Assembly (NCBI GenBank): GCA_038380435.1
Contig: JAWZYU010000011.1
Span: 79,667,501 to 79,731,500, forward strand
Length of the DNA: 64,000 nucleotides
Source of the DNA: Ryuthela nishihirai
Lineage: Eukaryota; Arthropoda; Arachnida; Araneae; Heptathelidae
Reading direction: 5' to 3'
Position 1 is the first letter of the stretch. Each line of letters starts with the position of its first letter. Below are positions 22,195-34,253 of the stretch, in pieces. The position numbers and the translations under genes were made by a program. The notes under the pieces were generated by a model. It was not told the DNA's origin, searched no databases, and saw only the letters and a program-made list of their open reading frames with translations.

Positions 22195-23540
22195 AATCTG
22201 AGGCATATGTCAGTATGGGTGTAACAACCCGCGAACCTGTTATTTCACCAAAATAAGGATGAAGGTAATCAAGGGACTACTTCATCATCCTCCGGTGACC
22301 ACAACATTTGGCCCAGCCCATCACATTTACCACCAGGTCATGACACAAGGCCAGTGTTATCAAAGGTGATTTGGATTGCTCACATTAAAGGGATTTTCCG
22401 ATTATTTATGAAATGGAGGAACACAGGCATTTTTTTATTAAACATTTTAATTTTTTTTTGTTGGGTGTTGAATTTGGGAGTCTTGGTTAAGTGTCAAAAA
22501 GTTCGTTCGCCAAAGTATGTAGTCAGAGTGGCACAGCCAAGTTACTGGGGGGGGGGGGGGACTTTTAAAACTGTTGAATGTAAACATAACTTATTTTTTT
22601 ATGAAACTTTGCCAGTGGGGAGGAGTAAAATGCCCTCCCTATCATCATGCAGTAGAAGCACTTCCTGTGATAATAGTCCAGTTCACCTCTATCGAACCAC
22701 TTTTTCCAGTCTGTGCCTGTAATGCCCACGTTGCATTACGGGACATCCAACCAATACACAGCCACAAGCTGTCAATGGGTTTGCACTGATCGAGTCTTCA
22801 TTTTCCACTGAAACCATATTAACTGCTCAGATCTCCAGCTTAGACACCTGCTATAGCTTTGCCATGTTTGCTTCAACTCTGCAACATACAGCATGGGTGT
22901 ATTACAGTAATGACTGCTGACACTACTTGGGCTAATGTGCAGTGGAGGCATGGCCTCATACAGAATGTTAGTTTGGTGGAACCTTATTTTCTGACTTACT
23001 CTCACATAAGATGTTTAGTATGAGGACACATTGTGAAATTTTTTAAAATTTATTTTTTCACAAGAGAATAGTGAACTAATTCTGCATGCCCATGATTTTC
23101 TTTGTAAAAGGCAAATGAACACTTCCTGTGCATCAGATGCTTAGTGAGTAGCCAACTATTGCTATTTCATAATCCTGTTTCAAACTTTTTCCTGTGTACT
23201 TTCCTAAAGTACTATATGATTTTTCAATTGTTCCAGTTAGCAGTTTGAATTGTTCCAGTTAGCAGGATGAATGCAGAGAACAATTTTAAAAAATATTCTC
23301 CATTGTCATGCTCCAATAAAGGGCAAGAAGTTTGTGGTATTTCTACTGTGGGAAAATTATATGTTTGATCTGCTCAATCTGTAATATTCTTTTTTAAACA
23401 CGTGTTTAAAATTGATATGTTCTTGCAAGTATTTTAACAATCAAAAGATACCATCCTGGTGTGCACTGTAAACCACTCTTCATCAAGTTTTGTGCCATTA
23501 GCAGTCCTCGAAATTAATCTTCAATTTTTTAGCTATAATA
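22195..23540. other. No recognisable gene
   Basis: Possibly the decayed 5' interior of the LTR element at its left edge. It includes a 14-base G run near 22,547. The short frames found here show no family features. Confidence 0.45.
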
Positions 23541-23544
23541 AATA

Positions 23545-24876
23545 CACTATCAGCAGTTCCCAACCTGTGGTCCACAAAAAATTCACTTTTAAGGGGTTTA
23601 AGCAGTTAAAATATAGTAGACTTCTTCATGGGGTCCCGTTGTATTTTTTGAATCAAAATAGGGCCCCTCCACTTTCATAAGGTTGGGAGCCACTGCACTA
23701 TATGATCAAAAGTATCAGGACACACACTTCTTCAAAATCTCTCAGTAGTAGGAAAGGAATTAATATCACATTGGTCCACCCTTTGCTGCTATCACAGCCT
23801 CCATTCTGCAAGGGAGGCTTTCCACTAGATTTTGGTATGCTGCTGCAGAAATCACCTGCCATTCTGCCACAGCATTAGTGAGGCCACCTGGATAACAGAT
23901 GGTGTTCCAGTGTCACTGCCTGGATAACAGATGGTGTTCCAATTCACCCAAAGGATCAGGACTCTGTTCAGGCCAGTCAAGCTCTTCCACACCCATCTCA
24001 TCAAACCATTCCTGCAGGTCCTCACTTTGTGGAAGGGTCTTCACCAAACTGTTGCCATAATGTTGGGAGCACAGAATTGTCAAGAATGTCATTATAGGCT
24101 TTAGCATTCAGAGTCCTGTTCACTGGAACTAGGGAACTTGGACCGAACCATGAAAAACAGCCCCAGAAATGAAAACATTCCCAGAGAATGAACTCCACCA
24201 AATCTCACAGTTGGCATAACACAGTCAGGCAGGTAGCATTCTCCACACCCAGACTTGTCAGTCTGACTGCCAAATGGTGAAGTCTGATTTATCACTCCAG
24301 GGAATGTTGTTTTACTGCTAAAGAGTCCGCTGGCACCACACTTTACAGCACTCCAGGTGACACTTGGCATTGATCTCGATGTTAGGCTTGTGTGCAGCTG
24401 CTCGGCCATGGAAACCTGTTTCCTGCAGCTTGCGACGAACTGTCATGGTCTTGGTATTATTTCCAGAGGCATTTTTGAACTCTGTAGTGAGTGTTGCAAC
24501 CGAGGACAGGTGATTTTGTCACACCACCCACTTCAGCACCTGGCAGTCCTGCTTTGTCATGTTTTGTGTGTTTTAACAATTTGCGATTGTGCTGTTGTTG
24601 CTCCTAGGCATTTCCACTTCACAATAACATCACTTAAAGTTGATTGGGGCAGTTGCAGCAGGGCCAAAATGTCTCGAACTGACTTGTTGCTAAGGTGGCA
24701 TCCTATGTTTGTGCCATGTTGTCACTGAGCTCCTCCTATGGCCTGTACTCCTGTTCATGTGTGTCTGTTTGCCAGGCCATGTGCGTTCTTTTATATCTGT
24801 TTGGGCCATGGCTGTGACGTATATGGGCGAATCCACTACTCAGAAGGGGTGTCTGGATACTTTTTATCAGATAGTG
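23545..24876 (-). mobile_element. Tc1-like DNA transposon (degenerate)
   Basis: The outer ends are inverted: CACTAT at 23,545-23,550 continuing as ATGATCAAAAGTATC after the hAT insertion (from 23,702), and on the right GATACTTTTTATCAGATAGTG ending at 24,876. TA dinucleotides flank both ends (23,543-23,544 and 24,877-24,878). The minus strand encodes a decayed Tc1 transposase: [20 protein letters not shown] near 24,200 and ELDWPEQSPDPLGELEHHL near 23,950 (normally DWPxQSPDLNPIE). An HTH remnant lies near 24,400-24,550. Stops and shifts make it inactive. Confidence 0.8.
23551..23695. mobile_element. hAT-type MITE inside the Tc1 end
   Basis: 145 bp with inverted ends CAGCAGTTCCCAACCT and AGGTTGGGAGCCACTG, a hAT-type terminal pattern. 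It lies six bases inside the left end of the Tc1 element. The flanking TACACTAT on the left and CACTATAT on the right are consistent with an 8-bp duplication that has lost two bases. Confidence 0.65.
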
Positions 24877-24878
24877 TA

Positions 24879-26860
24879 TGTAGGGGTCAGTATATTGTAT
24901 AAATTATATATTTAATTTTTCTTGTATTGCCTTTAATGCACATACAATTTGATTTTAAAATATTGTTTTACAGAGAATTGGAAACTAGAAGAGGATATAC
25001 ATGATAGCTTGCACCTCAACCTGTAGGGTGTATAGTTGGAATTACAATTTCTCCTTCAACAGTTCACTATTCTCTTGGTGTCTTCAGCAGAAGTGGCCAT
25101 TCTTGAAAGTCAACTCACTCAAATGCTAAAATATTCTAAACTTGCAGATTTAATATAGTTTTGATTTACTATATGTGAAGAATAAAAAATAACACATTGA
25201 ATTGCTTTAATAGATCCAATATATATAAATCAGTTTCAAATATCATGATAAAAATGCTTTTGAGTAGATATTTTAATTCTGATGTCAGTCTTTAGAAATG
25301 ATTGTTCTAAAGCTTCCCTGTGTAGAATGCAGAGTGGTTCGTAATTAGGGGCTACCCCATACCAATATTTCTTTAATATATGCTAAAATATTAAACATTA
25401 GAATTTAAAACAAAATTAAATGAACATTTGTTTTTTAAAGCACTTACGACCTTCATTTCTATTTAATGTGCATTTATATTCCATTTTGGATAAAGATTAG
25501 AACTGTGAAATATAAGGATCGGAGAAGGTAGCAGCCAATGTTATAACCATACCAGTTTTAACAAGAATAGCTCACAGATGTAATTTTGCCACAGTAAATA
25601 ATTCCACACCTTACATGAGCAATAAGTACTTTTTTTCATTATGTATGGTTTATGGTAGTGACTAAAAATGCTGTTCTTAATATTGAGTGCATAAAGAAGT
25701 ATTATTTTTACTCTGGTATATTTGTGACCAGAAGAATTTTTTGTTCAGGTCATTGCAGACTTCAGCACGAAGTCTCGTAGCCTGTGGCATTGTTTCAATA
25801 GATTTTGTCCTTTTGTAATTCCTGAGATACCTCACCCATCGGTACCAGATTTCTTTTGAGGGTTCCCCTTTGTGGCCCATGTTGTGTTAAAAAAAAGCTC
25901 CTATCTACCATAGAACGCATTAATGTCTGGGAATATGAAGGTTCTGGATCGTTCTAGATTAGAAATTGCAAATGAAGGCACTGTAAATGGAGAATACAGG
26001 AGAAAGACGTTTTATCTAAAATACTGATTCCTAACTACTTACTGAACCTATTGTGTTAATATTTTGCACTACACATCCTCGTGCTGTTCTTTTAAAAGTA
26101 CAAATACAAAATTTCCAGGTTCCTAGCCCCTTTATGTAAAAGAGCTATGGCGATAACAAGTGCACAGAAAAATCTTTTATTATTATAGATGTAAAACACT
26201 TGCTGTAGAAGCTCTCCAGCGAGTTAAGGATTGATACTTTTCAGGTATGGAATCTTGCTTTTCATTGGCTTTTGTGGTTAAGCGTAAAAATCAATTAGAC
26301 CAGAAACTCTGAGGGACACTTTTTAAATTCGTGATCTGTGTATACCTGTTGATTCTACGTTAAAATTCGTGATAAAGTTTAAAATTATTGCATTTGTGTC
26401 TGTAGCATCTCATCGACTGAGTCACTAAACTGCATCAAGTAGGGGAGCATTAGTTTATGCCTTTGCTCTGCTGTACCATGCACAGTGTATGAAACAGTTG
26501 ACAAACGAAATGAAAAACGTTTCGTTACAGCAAAATATAAATTTCGTTGTAATGTTACATTATCTCCAAATATTTTTAGTACAAATGCAAAATAATGAAA
26601 TGTTATTGAATATATATATAAATTATAAGTTTGCATTAATTCAATCAATCCACTTGTTAAAGAAAAAAATTGGAAAAAGAAAACCTCAATATTAATAATT
26701 ATTAATAACGAAATAAATACTCTGTAAATAGAATTGTTGCGATTACTTTTTCTGCTATTAATAAAAAAAATGTGGTTTGAGAATAATGAAATAAAAATTG
26801 CAATTAGGAAACTCAGTTATGAATAAATAGGATGATTCACTCTATGTATTTTAATAATAT
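24879..26860. other. No recognisable gene
   Basis: AT-rich, with only short frames of no recognisable family. Confidence 0.5.
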
Positions 26861-26861
26861 A

Positions 26862-27280
26862 CACTGGTGGAAATTGAAAAAAAATACCATTAACAATTGA
26901 AGTGTAATCTGAGATATATTTAATAGAAACAACATGTTGAGAAAGGGTAGTGAACCTTTTAATGAATATACATTTTACAGAAGGCACATTTTAATAAGCT
27001 GTTGAACCTCCTTGAGCAGCAATACAAGCATGCAATCGGTCGTACAAATGCTGGATATCACTCTGGGGGATACCATTCCACGCACTTTCAACTTGGACGT
27101 GTAATTCAGGGATGGTCGTTGCCTGCCGCGGAAAGTCTGTCAGATCCAGCCCCAGTCATGCTCAATTGGAGACAAGTCCGGAGAGCATGCTGGCCAAGGG
27201 AGTTTGTGCACTGCCTGAAGAGCACGTTGAGTTGCCCAGGCCGCAATCAATGTCTGCTATTTATTCATCATTATAAGCAA
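26862..27280. mobile_element. DNA transposon end fragment
   Basis: It starts with CACTGGTGGAAATTG, a Tc1/mariner-like terminus. It contains a block from about 27,000 (TTGAACCTCCTTGAGCAGC, then CATGCTCAATTGGAGACAAG) that resembles a repeat family I recall from many animal genomes. No second end is recognisable and no transposase frame is open. The superfamily is inferred. Confidence 0.4.
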
Positions 27281-29284
27281 AATGTCTTACAATTTTGAAT
27301 CCAAATTGTTTCTTTTGTTAGAGAATCCATTTAAGCATAGAAAAAACACATAAAAAAAACTTGGTAAAACTACTGTGAATAATTCTTTGCAATGATTTCT
27401 GACTTTTCGAGTAATGAAAAATATTTTCCTTTGTATAAATTCTGTTTGCTCTCTGAAATTCATTTTATGAAATTGAAATTTTATTTCTTTCGCCTCCATA
27501 TTTTCTGTTTCATCAAAATAGATTGCCAACAAATCATTTGTTGAGTCGTTTGATGATAAAACTATTTTTATCTATGCTTTCTTGTAGGTGAGGAAGAGCT
27601 AATCTAATATATAAAGAAGAAAGTTTCTGTTCGCTTATGCACTCGACCCCCAAGAAGAGCTACAGGCTCCATGGCTTTTCATGAACGTTCTCTTCACCCA
27701 GGGGAAGAATATAAGCTATTTGCGAACTCGCTGGGGTCAACCACAATTGGAGTTGACGGGTTTGAATTTTTCAAAATAACTGTTGCCAACAATAAATTTG
27801 GAATAAGGAATACATGAATTTAATTTCTGATTTCGTCTGGTTTAACACACCATTGTAAATTATTCAAAATAACTGTTGGCACCAATAAATTTGAAAGAAG
27901 GAATGCATCAAACTAATTTTTCTGATTTAGCGTGATAAAGTTCAGTTTGTTGGGTCAAGAGCGTGAGCATCAGTGGATATTAAAGTTGACAGATTCAAAA
28001 ATTGAGAATTCATATCTGAAATTAAAGTAATTTGAAAACTACGTAAAAGTTAATAAACGTAATATGTTAATAAGGTTTTTCAATAATTTTTTCGTAGTAC
28101 CTATACATTTTTTGGGCAATTCAGACCATATTTGATTTTCTTTTTCTGTAAATACATATGTCTGCAAATTGTATCCGAGGGACTTTGATGGGTACGAGAT
28201 TTGAAAAGTTCGATTATCTGTGAGAGACAATTTCGTTTTTTGGTACATATATCGTTTTATATATACATATGTCAACGTTCCCTCGTCAGAGGGAACGTTG
28301 ATATATGTATATATAAAATAATATATAAAATATATCCATTTCTTCCCTAAAGAAAAGGGGAAAGAAATTAAACAGGATGGGATTGATTGTAACGATTTTT
28401 ATGCCAAATGAAAACTTTCGACGTGGCGAGTGCCATATATACTCTAGGGTTTCCTGTTGTAATTGCCCTGTTTTATTTTCTGCATGAATGGAGACTCCCT
28501 TTCTTTTCCACTGCAGCTCTTATCTGGCTATCACAAAGCGCTTTCTCTGAACCCAATTGCGACGAAAGTGGAAAGGACAGGTTCTTCCCAAATTCTCTTG
28601 GAATGTGCTAATGAAGGACTGTTGGTTGATCATAAATGTAAATTCTACATCTGTTTCACACGGGTTTCTAAATATATCCTATAAAGGAAAAATCGGAAAT
28701 GTATCGCGAAATTTTTTTCGTGTTTGTTACATTTTATCGTTATATTTTGCAATTCCGCTAACGTTATTCCAAAATCATTACGTTACAGTAACTTTTTCCA
28801 ACACTAATGCATAATGAAGTAGAATAATAGCTAATTATTTGAAAATTAGCATTAGAATGCTATTGTCAATCGTTTGTCCCACCGCTTACAACAGTTTGAT
28901 CAAGGGTAATTTGGACACCTGCGAAGCTACCCAGAACAATGCTTACTATAGATCATTTGACTCGTCATAAAGCCATAACTAGGTGATTATGGGAAATTTA
29001 GCAGTTCCAATATAGTTAATTTCTTTCGTATGTAAAACTTATGTAGTAAATATTACTAAATTAGTTTACATAATGTGAATTGCGATCAGTTAATAGAGTA
29101 GTAATAGGCATAACGTTATTATGCAGCTGGGGTGACGTAATTAGCCCAGTCCACCGGAATATTAAATTCCGAATAAAAATATTTTGCATGAATATTGTTT
29201 TCATTTTTGCATGAATATTTCCATTTTGTTTTCATTCAATACAGATTTAGTGAAGTAATACCCTCGAAACTGCTTTCCGTTGCC
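27281..29284. other. No gene; small tandem repeat and hairpin
   Basis: Two tandem copies of a ~92-bp unit begin at 27,770 and 27,862 (TTCAAAATAACTGTTG). A 30-bp near-perfect hairpin lies at 28,255-28,318. No frame shows family features. Confidence 0.45.
28255..28318. repeat. 30-bp hairpin with one mismatch
   Basis: Arms 28,255-28,284 and 28,289-28,318 around the loop GTCA. The core is AACGTTCCCTC and its complement. Confidence 0.88.
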
Positions 29285-29285
29285 T

Positions 29286-30352
29286 TAATTACACTGAAGA
29301 GTCTAAACATTGTGACCACCTGTGTAATATGATGGTTCTCCATGTGCCGCCAAAAAAGCTCTTACCCCCCAAAACAGCTCTTGCCCAGCACGGCATGAAT
29401 GCTACAAGATTTCTAAAGGTGTCTTGTGGTATCTGGTACGCAACACATTACCAGCAGATCCTTGAACTCTTGTAAGTTACGTGGTTGAACCACTGCAGAT
29501 CGGATATGCTGTTCCAACACAAACTACAGATGATTGGATTTATGTCTGGGGAACCTGGAAGTCTTCCTCATGTTCCGTAAACCATTCTCGAACAATCTGG
29601 CAGTGTGGCATAGTGCATTTTCCTGCTAAAAGAAGGCACTACTAGAGGACTATACCGTTGTCATGAAAGGATGCATCTGGTATGCAATGATGTTTAAGTA
29701 AGTGGTAGACGTCATAGTTTCCTGCACATGAATGACTGGATCCAGGGTTTCCCAGCAAAAAAAGTTTGCTTTCATCTTGACAGTGCATCCTGGATGGATT
29801 GAAAACCATCTTGTTTTAATCTGACGTTGCATCCTGGATGGATTGAAAACCATCTTGTTTTAATCTGACGTTGCATCCTGGTGACATTTTCCCAGGTAAA
29901 CGACGCACACGTAACTGGCCGTCCACATGGTATCAAACCACAAAAACAATGGAAATATTGAAATTTTTTTCTGTTTCATTTTATCGTTATAAATATTTTG
30001 CAATTCCGTTAACATTATTCAAAAATCATTTCATTACGTTACAATAACATTTTTCAACGTTGTATAGTAGTACTTCTATTGGCTCGTAACATAGGAGGGG
30101 ATAATCCTCGCTCCCCTCTAGCATGAATGAGGCGTAGTTGGACCACACCTTGCCGGCGATTCATGGTTTTTCCCTCCTCGGGTCACTTTTGAAGGTATTA
30201 AGCACGGCTGATAGTGAGCACCCCACAAGCCTTGCCGTCTCGGAAATGCTCTGACCTTGACGTCTGGCCATTACAATTTGGTCTTCGTCCACTGCCTTTT
30301 CCATCTGAAGAACAAGAATAACACTAACAGAGCTCAGAATCATGAATTTCAT
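29286..30352 (-). mobile_element. Tc1-like transposon remnant
   Basis: The left end CACTGAAGAGTCTAAACATTGTG followed by a block near 29,340-29,380 recurs in inverted orientation at 46,246-46,345, identifying a repeat family terminus. At the other end (30,161-30,352, minus) a frame reads MARRQGQSISETARLVGCS, a typical Tc1 helix-turn-helix start. Between them are scattered, broken pieces. 29,784-29,871 holds two tandem 44-bp copies (GCATCCTGGATGG) plus a partial third. The two ends may not belong to one element. Confidence 0.55.
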
Positions 30353-30465
30353 CGGTAAGAAGCTGAGATAGTTTTTCTTCAGGAATTCAACCCCCCCTCC
30401 CTCCTATATCACGACCACAGATAGCCAGACCTTCCAAATCAAATGGGAATTGTTTTGGAAGGAAA

Positions 30466-30507
30466 TGGATATTTTCTTTAGCCCACTGGGGCTAAAGAAA
30501 ATATCCA
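30466..30507. repeat. Perfect 19-bp hairpin
   Basis: Arms 30,466-30,484 and 30,489-30,507 are exact inverted copies around the loop ACTG. Confidence 0.9.
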
Positions 30508-30639
30508 CTTCCTCTCCCCAAGTGGTGGTCTTAGTTCCATTGTCCCTCGAACAACTATGAGAACATGGACACGGACCGCAACATTTTTCCCAAACCATCA
30601 CTGGCGAGAGTTAAAGAGGAAATTTTCGCCAACTCTTCT

Positions 30640-31130
30640 AAGAACTGAGATGGCCACACTCCTACAATGTAATTGTTGATTCCAGAGGAATATGGACGCC
30701 ATCGAGGTCCACCTGAGGGCACATGAGCCAATCTACATATACCTACAGGAGATGTACTTGCAGACAGGCAACAATCCCACAATTTGCCATTTTTCCCTTG
30801 TTCACCGGGACTCGGATGGAGATGTGTCGGCTCGCTATGTGTATCGCCCTATGTGTATCGCCATTCCAGGTGATACCCTCTCACCACCAACTTAGAAGCA
30901 GTTGTCATCTGCCTCTTCGCTACATTTTCATTGATTGTCTGCCCCATATATCTTCCGCCTGGAAGACCTCGATGACCTCTCGCAGCTGCCATCTCCCTTT
31001 CTTCTCATGAGGGATTCAACAGACACAATCCACTTTGTTGCAGTACTGATACTGTTGTAAGGACTGGAGCCTTACAAAGGCCATTTAGAGTGGAGGAGCT
31101 TCGCCTTTGATGTCCATTATACTACGCTCC
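30640..31130 (+). pseudogene. Jockey-type LINE endonuclease fragment
   Basis: Broken frames read as a non-LTR AP endonuclease: IYIYLQEMYLQTGNN near 30,730 (where LQE is the conserved QET-type block), FSLVHRDSDGD, and LPSPFLLMRDS near 30,990 (in intact relatives LLLGDFN). Frameshifts and stops are frequent. The RT of the same element follows at 31,180. Confidence 0.65.
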
Positions 31131-31179
31131 AATATCTCACCATCGAGTAAGGATCGGCTGCTCCGACTCCAATTATATT

Positions 31180-31794
31180 TTTGATGAGTAGTTTCTTGAC
31201 CCCTGGTGGGAAGCTATTGTTTTGTTCTTCCCCAAGCCAGGAAAGTATCCTTTCAAATTATTGTCCAATTGCATTTACTAGCTGTGTGTGCAAGGTGTTG
31301 GAAAGAATGGTAAATTGCAGACCGGTCTGGTATTTAAAAGATCACAACCTTCTTTCCAACACTCGATGTAACTTTCATAGACGACGGTCTACCGTACATC
31401 ACCTGATCTGCCTCGAATCGGTGATCGGGAATTCTTTTTTAAGTAGAGGACACTTGGTACCAATTTTCTATGACATGGCAAGGAGATTTGGCATTCTTCG
31501 TGACTTCCATGACTTTGGCTTGAGAAATCGTATGCTGATTTTCATTTCAAAACTTTTATCTTCTGCTTTACATGTCCATGTTTCTTGAACACATATCATA
31601 ATCTTTCCCCTGAGATAAGGGTGTATCACAAGACTGCATCCTGAGTCTTATACTTTTCACTATCACGATCAATTACTTAACTTCCTCTGTTGGTGTAAAC
31701 TTCCCCGAACACTGTCAGTTTGGGCGACAGCCAATAGGTTTTTTCTCCACACAGATCTCGTGTACACCTTTACCGCAGGTGTAATCTGTACCTT
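31180..31794 (+). pseudogene. Jockey-type LINE reverse transcriptase, first part
   Basis: 31,181-31,588 reads SNYCPIAFTSCVCKVLERMVN and LVPIFYDMARRFGILRDFHDFGL, the fingers and palm of a Jockey-clade RT. The usual catalytic Asp positions are altered or out of frame, and the YxDD box is not recognisable. Decay continues to 31,794, where a SINE is inserted with a 10-bp target duplication. Confidence 0.75.
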
Positions 31795-31804
31795 AAGCTG
31801 CAGC

Positions 31805-32182
31805 GGGGTAGGGGTGGCTCAATCGGTAGCGCCCCAGGCTTGTAATCTGTAATTCCCAGGTTCGAGTCCCAGCTGGGTCAGCATTGAGATTTATCTCCGC
31901 AAAATTTCCTGCCCTGCCCACGGTCAGTAGGGGACACCGATCGGCTTGGAAAGGCCACCGTCCGTCGGATGGGACGTTAAGCTGTGACCCCGTGTGCAGG
32001 AGAGCCATACCCTGTGCATATTAAAGAACACGCTGGATGGTCTTGACGGGAGGCTACCTTCCAACAGCTGTTCCAGTGGATCCCCTCCCTCCAACCTTCT
32101 CTGAGCCTTTGGGGTCCATGTGACGACTATTTAGCCCATGGTGTGCAAAAAAAGTGCCGCTCAGAGGTAAAAACCCAACCTC
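31805..32182 (+). mobile_element. tRNA-headed SINE, complete copy
   Basis: 378 bp flanked by the perfect 10-bp target duplication AAGCTGCAGC (31,795-31,804 and 32,183-32,192). The head has a pol III A box (TGGCTCAATCGGTAGCG) and B box (GGTTCGAGTCCC). The body contains TTAAAGAACACGCTGGATGG and CCAACAGCTGTTCCAGTGG, and the tail ends GCTCAGAGGTAAAAACCCAACC. It is the reference copy for this family here and is inserted in the Jockey LINE. It makes no protein. Confidence 0.9.
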
Positions 32183-32192
32183 AAGCTGCAGC

Positions 32193-32700
32193 TAAGAGGT
32201 ACCACCATTTCGGTTCTGGCAGAGACCAAGTTTATCAGTCTCATCTTCAATTGAAAATTAACCATTTTATGACACATTCGTCATCTGTGGTATTGAACAT
32301 CCTCAAGGTCTTTATCTCCTCTTCGTTGGAAGTTCATGTTCTTTGCTCCATTTGTACAATGTACTTGTCTGGTCAAAATGGGACTACTGATCATAGGTTT
32401 ACGACTCTGCCTGGGATTTGGTGGTGAACCCCCAAAATAGCAGTCTCTAGCAAGGGAGGTTGGAGTCACAGTTTTGTTGCCAATGCCTTATTTCGCCATT
32501 ACTATACCTATGGTTTCAAGTTATTCCTGCCGAAGGCAGAAATTAATGCCCTCAAGAAACTGACAAATAATCACTCACAAATTATCTCGTGTTTCCTGTC
32601 TTTCAAAGGATTTGGAGAATTTACTAGCGTTTAGCGTATTCGGGAAATTGTATAATTCTGTGTCCAAGTATGCCATCGGCATTAAAGGTATTTGTGTACT
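32193..32700 (+). pseudogene. Jockey-type LINE, region after the SINE
   Basis: The LINE resumes after the target duplication. It reads LQLKINHFMTHSS and VLNILKVFISSS near 32,280, matching the conserved ALNILKVL block downstream of the RT in Jockey elements. Further broken pieces (INALKKLTNNHSQII near 32,550) extend to about 32,700. Many stops. Confidence 0.6.
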
Positions 32701-32926
32701 CCAAACTGGTTGCACTTCATTTACTAGGTGATACTTATGCCGAGTTGTTACGTGTGATCGAGAACTCTGAACAACGAAGAGAAAACATTTATGAGCACTG
32801 ATTATTATCCTCTTGCATGCAACTGGGACTTCTCAAATATACAGTTTTTTTCTTCCCGTGAATTTTACTGATTCCCACGATCCCGGGAATGGTTGTATAA
32901 ATTTAAAAAAAAATCGAGTTGTTGTT

Positions 32927-33306
32927 TGGGTTGTTTTACCTCTGAGCAGCACTTTTTTGCACACCATGGGCTAAATGGCCAGGTCACATGGATCCCGAAG
33001 GCTCAGAGAAGGTTGGGGGAGGGGACCCACTGGAACAGCTGTTGGGAGACAGATGGTAGTCTCCCGTCAAGGCCATTCAGCGTGTTCTTTAACGTGCACA
33101 GGGTATGGCTCTCCCGCACACGGGGCCACGGCTTAACGTCCCATCCGACGGACGGCGGCCTTTCCAAGCCCATCGGTGGCCCCTACTGACCGTGGGCAGG
33201 GCGAGGAATTTTGCGGAGATAAATCTCAACGCTGACCTAGCTGGGACTCGAACCTGGGAACTACAGATTACGAGCCTTGCGCGCTACCGACTGAGCCCCC
33301 CCCCCC
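32927..33306 (-). mobile_element. SINE copy, minus strand
   Basis: A full-length copy of the SINE at 31,805-32,182 in opposite orientation, tail at 32,927 and A box near 33,290. An A-rich flanking duplication ending ATCGA is visible on both sides (32,905-32,917 and 33,307-33,321). Confidence 0.88.
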
Positions 33307-33490
33307 AAAAAAAAAAATCGACTGTTTAATATACTATAAACATAAACAATTTACAGTAAACAAAGGAAGACGAACATGTTATTTCTTCATTTACAATTAA
33401 AATAAATTTTTGGTAAAAAAAATAAAAAAAAAGAACCCTTTTTATTTAAAATTTCGATATTTACAATCAAATGTTTTTTTATGATTTTTT

Positions 33491-34250
33491 TTATGTATTT
33501 TGATAGCAACTCTTTAAAAAGCACAAAGCATCAATACTCCTATCATTAAGGCTAGTTCCCAACTTTCTGATCAATAAACCGACTGCAGTAAATGCTCTCT
33601 CTGATTCAATAGAGGTCGGTGGAATGGTTTTTAGTGAATCAACTAAATGCGTAATATTGGAAGCTCTGTCCTCAATTGCCTCGAATAATTGCAATTCTTG
33701 CTTCAAAGCCAGGCCTAAACACTGTTTGTGATCCTGAGAAAAAGTTGAAGATTGCACAAGTGTTGTCTTAGATTGAATAGCTGCTTCTAACTTTGTCTCT
33801 CAATGTCATGGGACTCACGGGTTGCGCTATTTCTTTAATTTCTTCATATACTGATTGTGAAGAGTTGAGGCTAGATGGAGATTTGTCTTCATTGAAAAAT
33901 CTAATAAACGTCATCTTAGCAAATTCCAATAATGATTGTTTGGTAACGATGGGAAGCCAGGAGTCACTTCAGAATTCACATAATTTTCCCCGGTATTTAA
34001 ATACTGAAGCAGGCCGTCCAAAGTCGTATTCCTTCTCTCTTAATTCGTTTTATTAGAGAGTTTTTTTATCTTCCAGGCGAATTCTGACTTTTTTTCTGGT
34101 AACTCATTAATAATGAAAGCAAAAACTCCTTCAGCAGTTAACAAGAGTTGCTGCATAATTTCTCTGCACCAGTTTTTAATGGCTGCAGGGTTGAAACAAT
34201 ATTTTGCAGGACATCAAATTCTTCATTAGTTAAACTTTTCTTTAATAAAC
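33491..34250 (-). pseudogene. hAT transposase C-terminal part (decayed)
   Basis: 33,491-33,757 encodes a hAT dimerisation region: TIPPTSIESERAFTAVGLLIRK followed by LNDRSIDALCFLKSCY. Upstream to 34,250 are further transposase-like pieces in broken frames (KNWCREIMQQLLLTAEGVFAF near 34,150). The N-terminal BED finger and catalytic core are absent. A Tc1-like element abuts it at 34,254. Confidence 0.8.
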
Positions 34251-34253
34251 TCA

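Noticed and set aside
22354..22722. 122-codon open frame
   Set aside because: It runs through a G homopolymer and low-complexity sequence and has no family feature or overlapping support.
27590..27740. Possible Helitron 5' end (CTAATATATAAAGAAGAAAG)
   Set aside because: No Helitron 3' hairpin with CTRR or Rep/helicase fragment is visible nearby.
31818..31884. A and B box sequences resembling a tRNA gene (also in the other SINE copies)
   Set aside because: They lie in SINE heads, continue into the shared body, and no full cloverleaf is formed.
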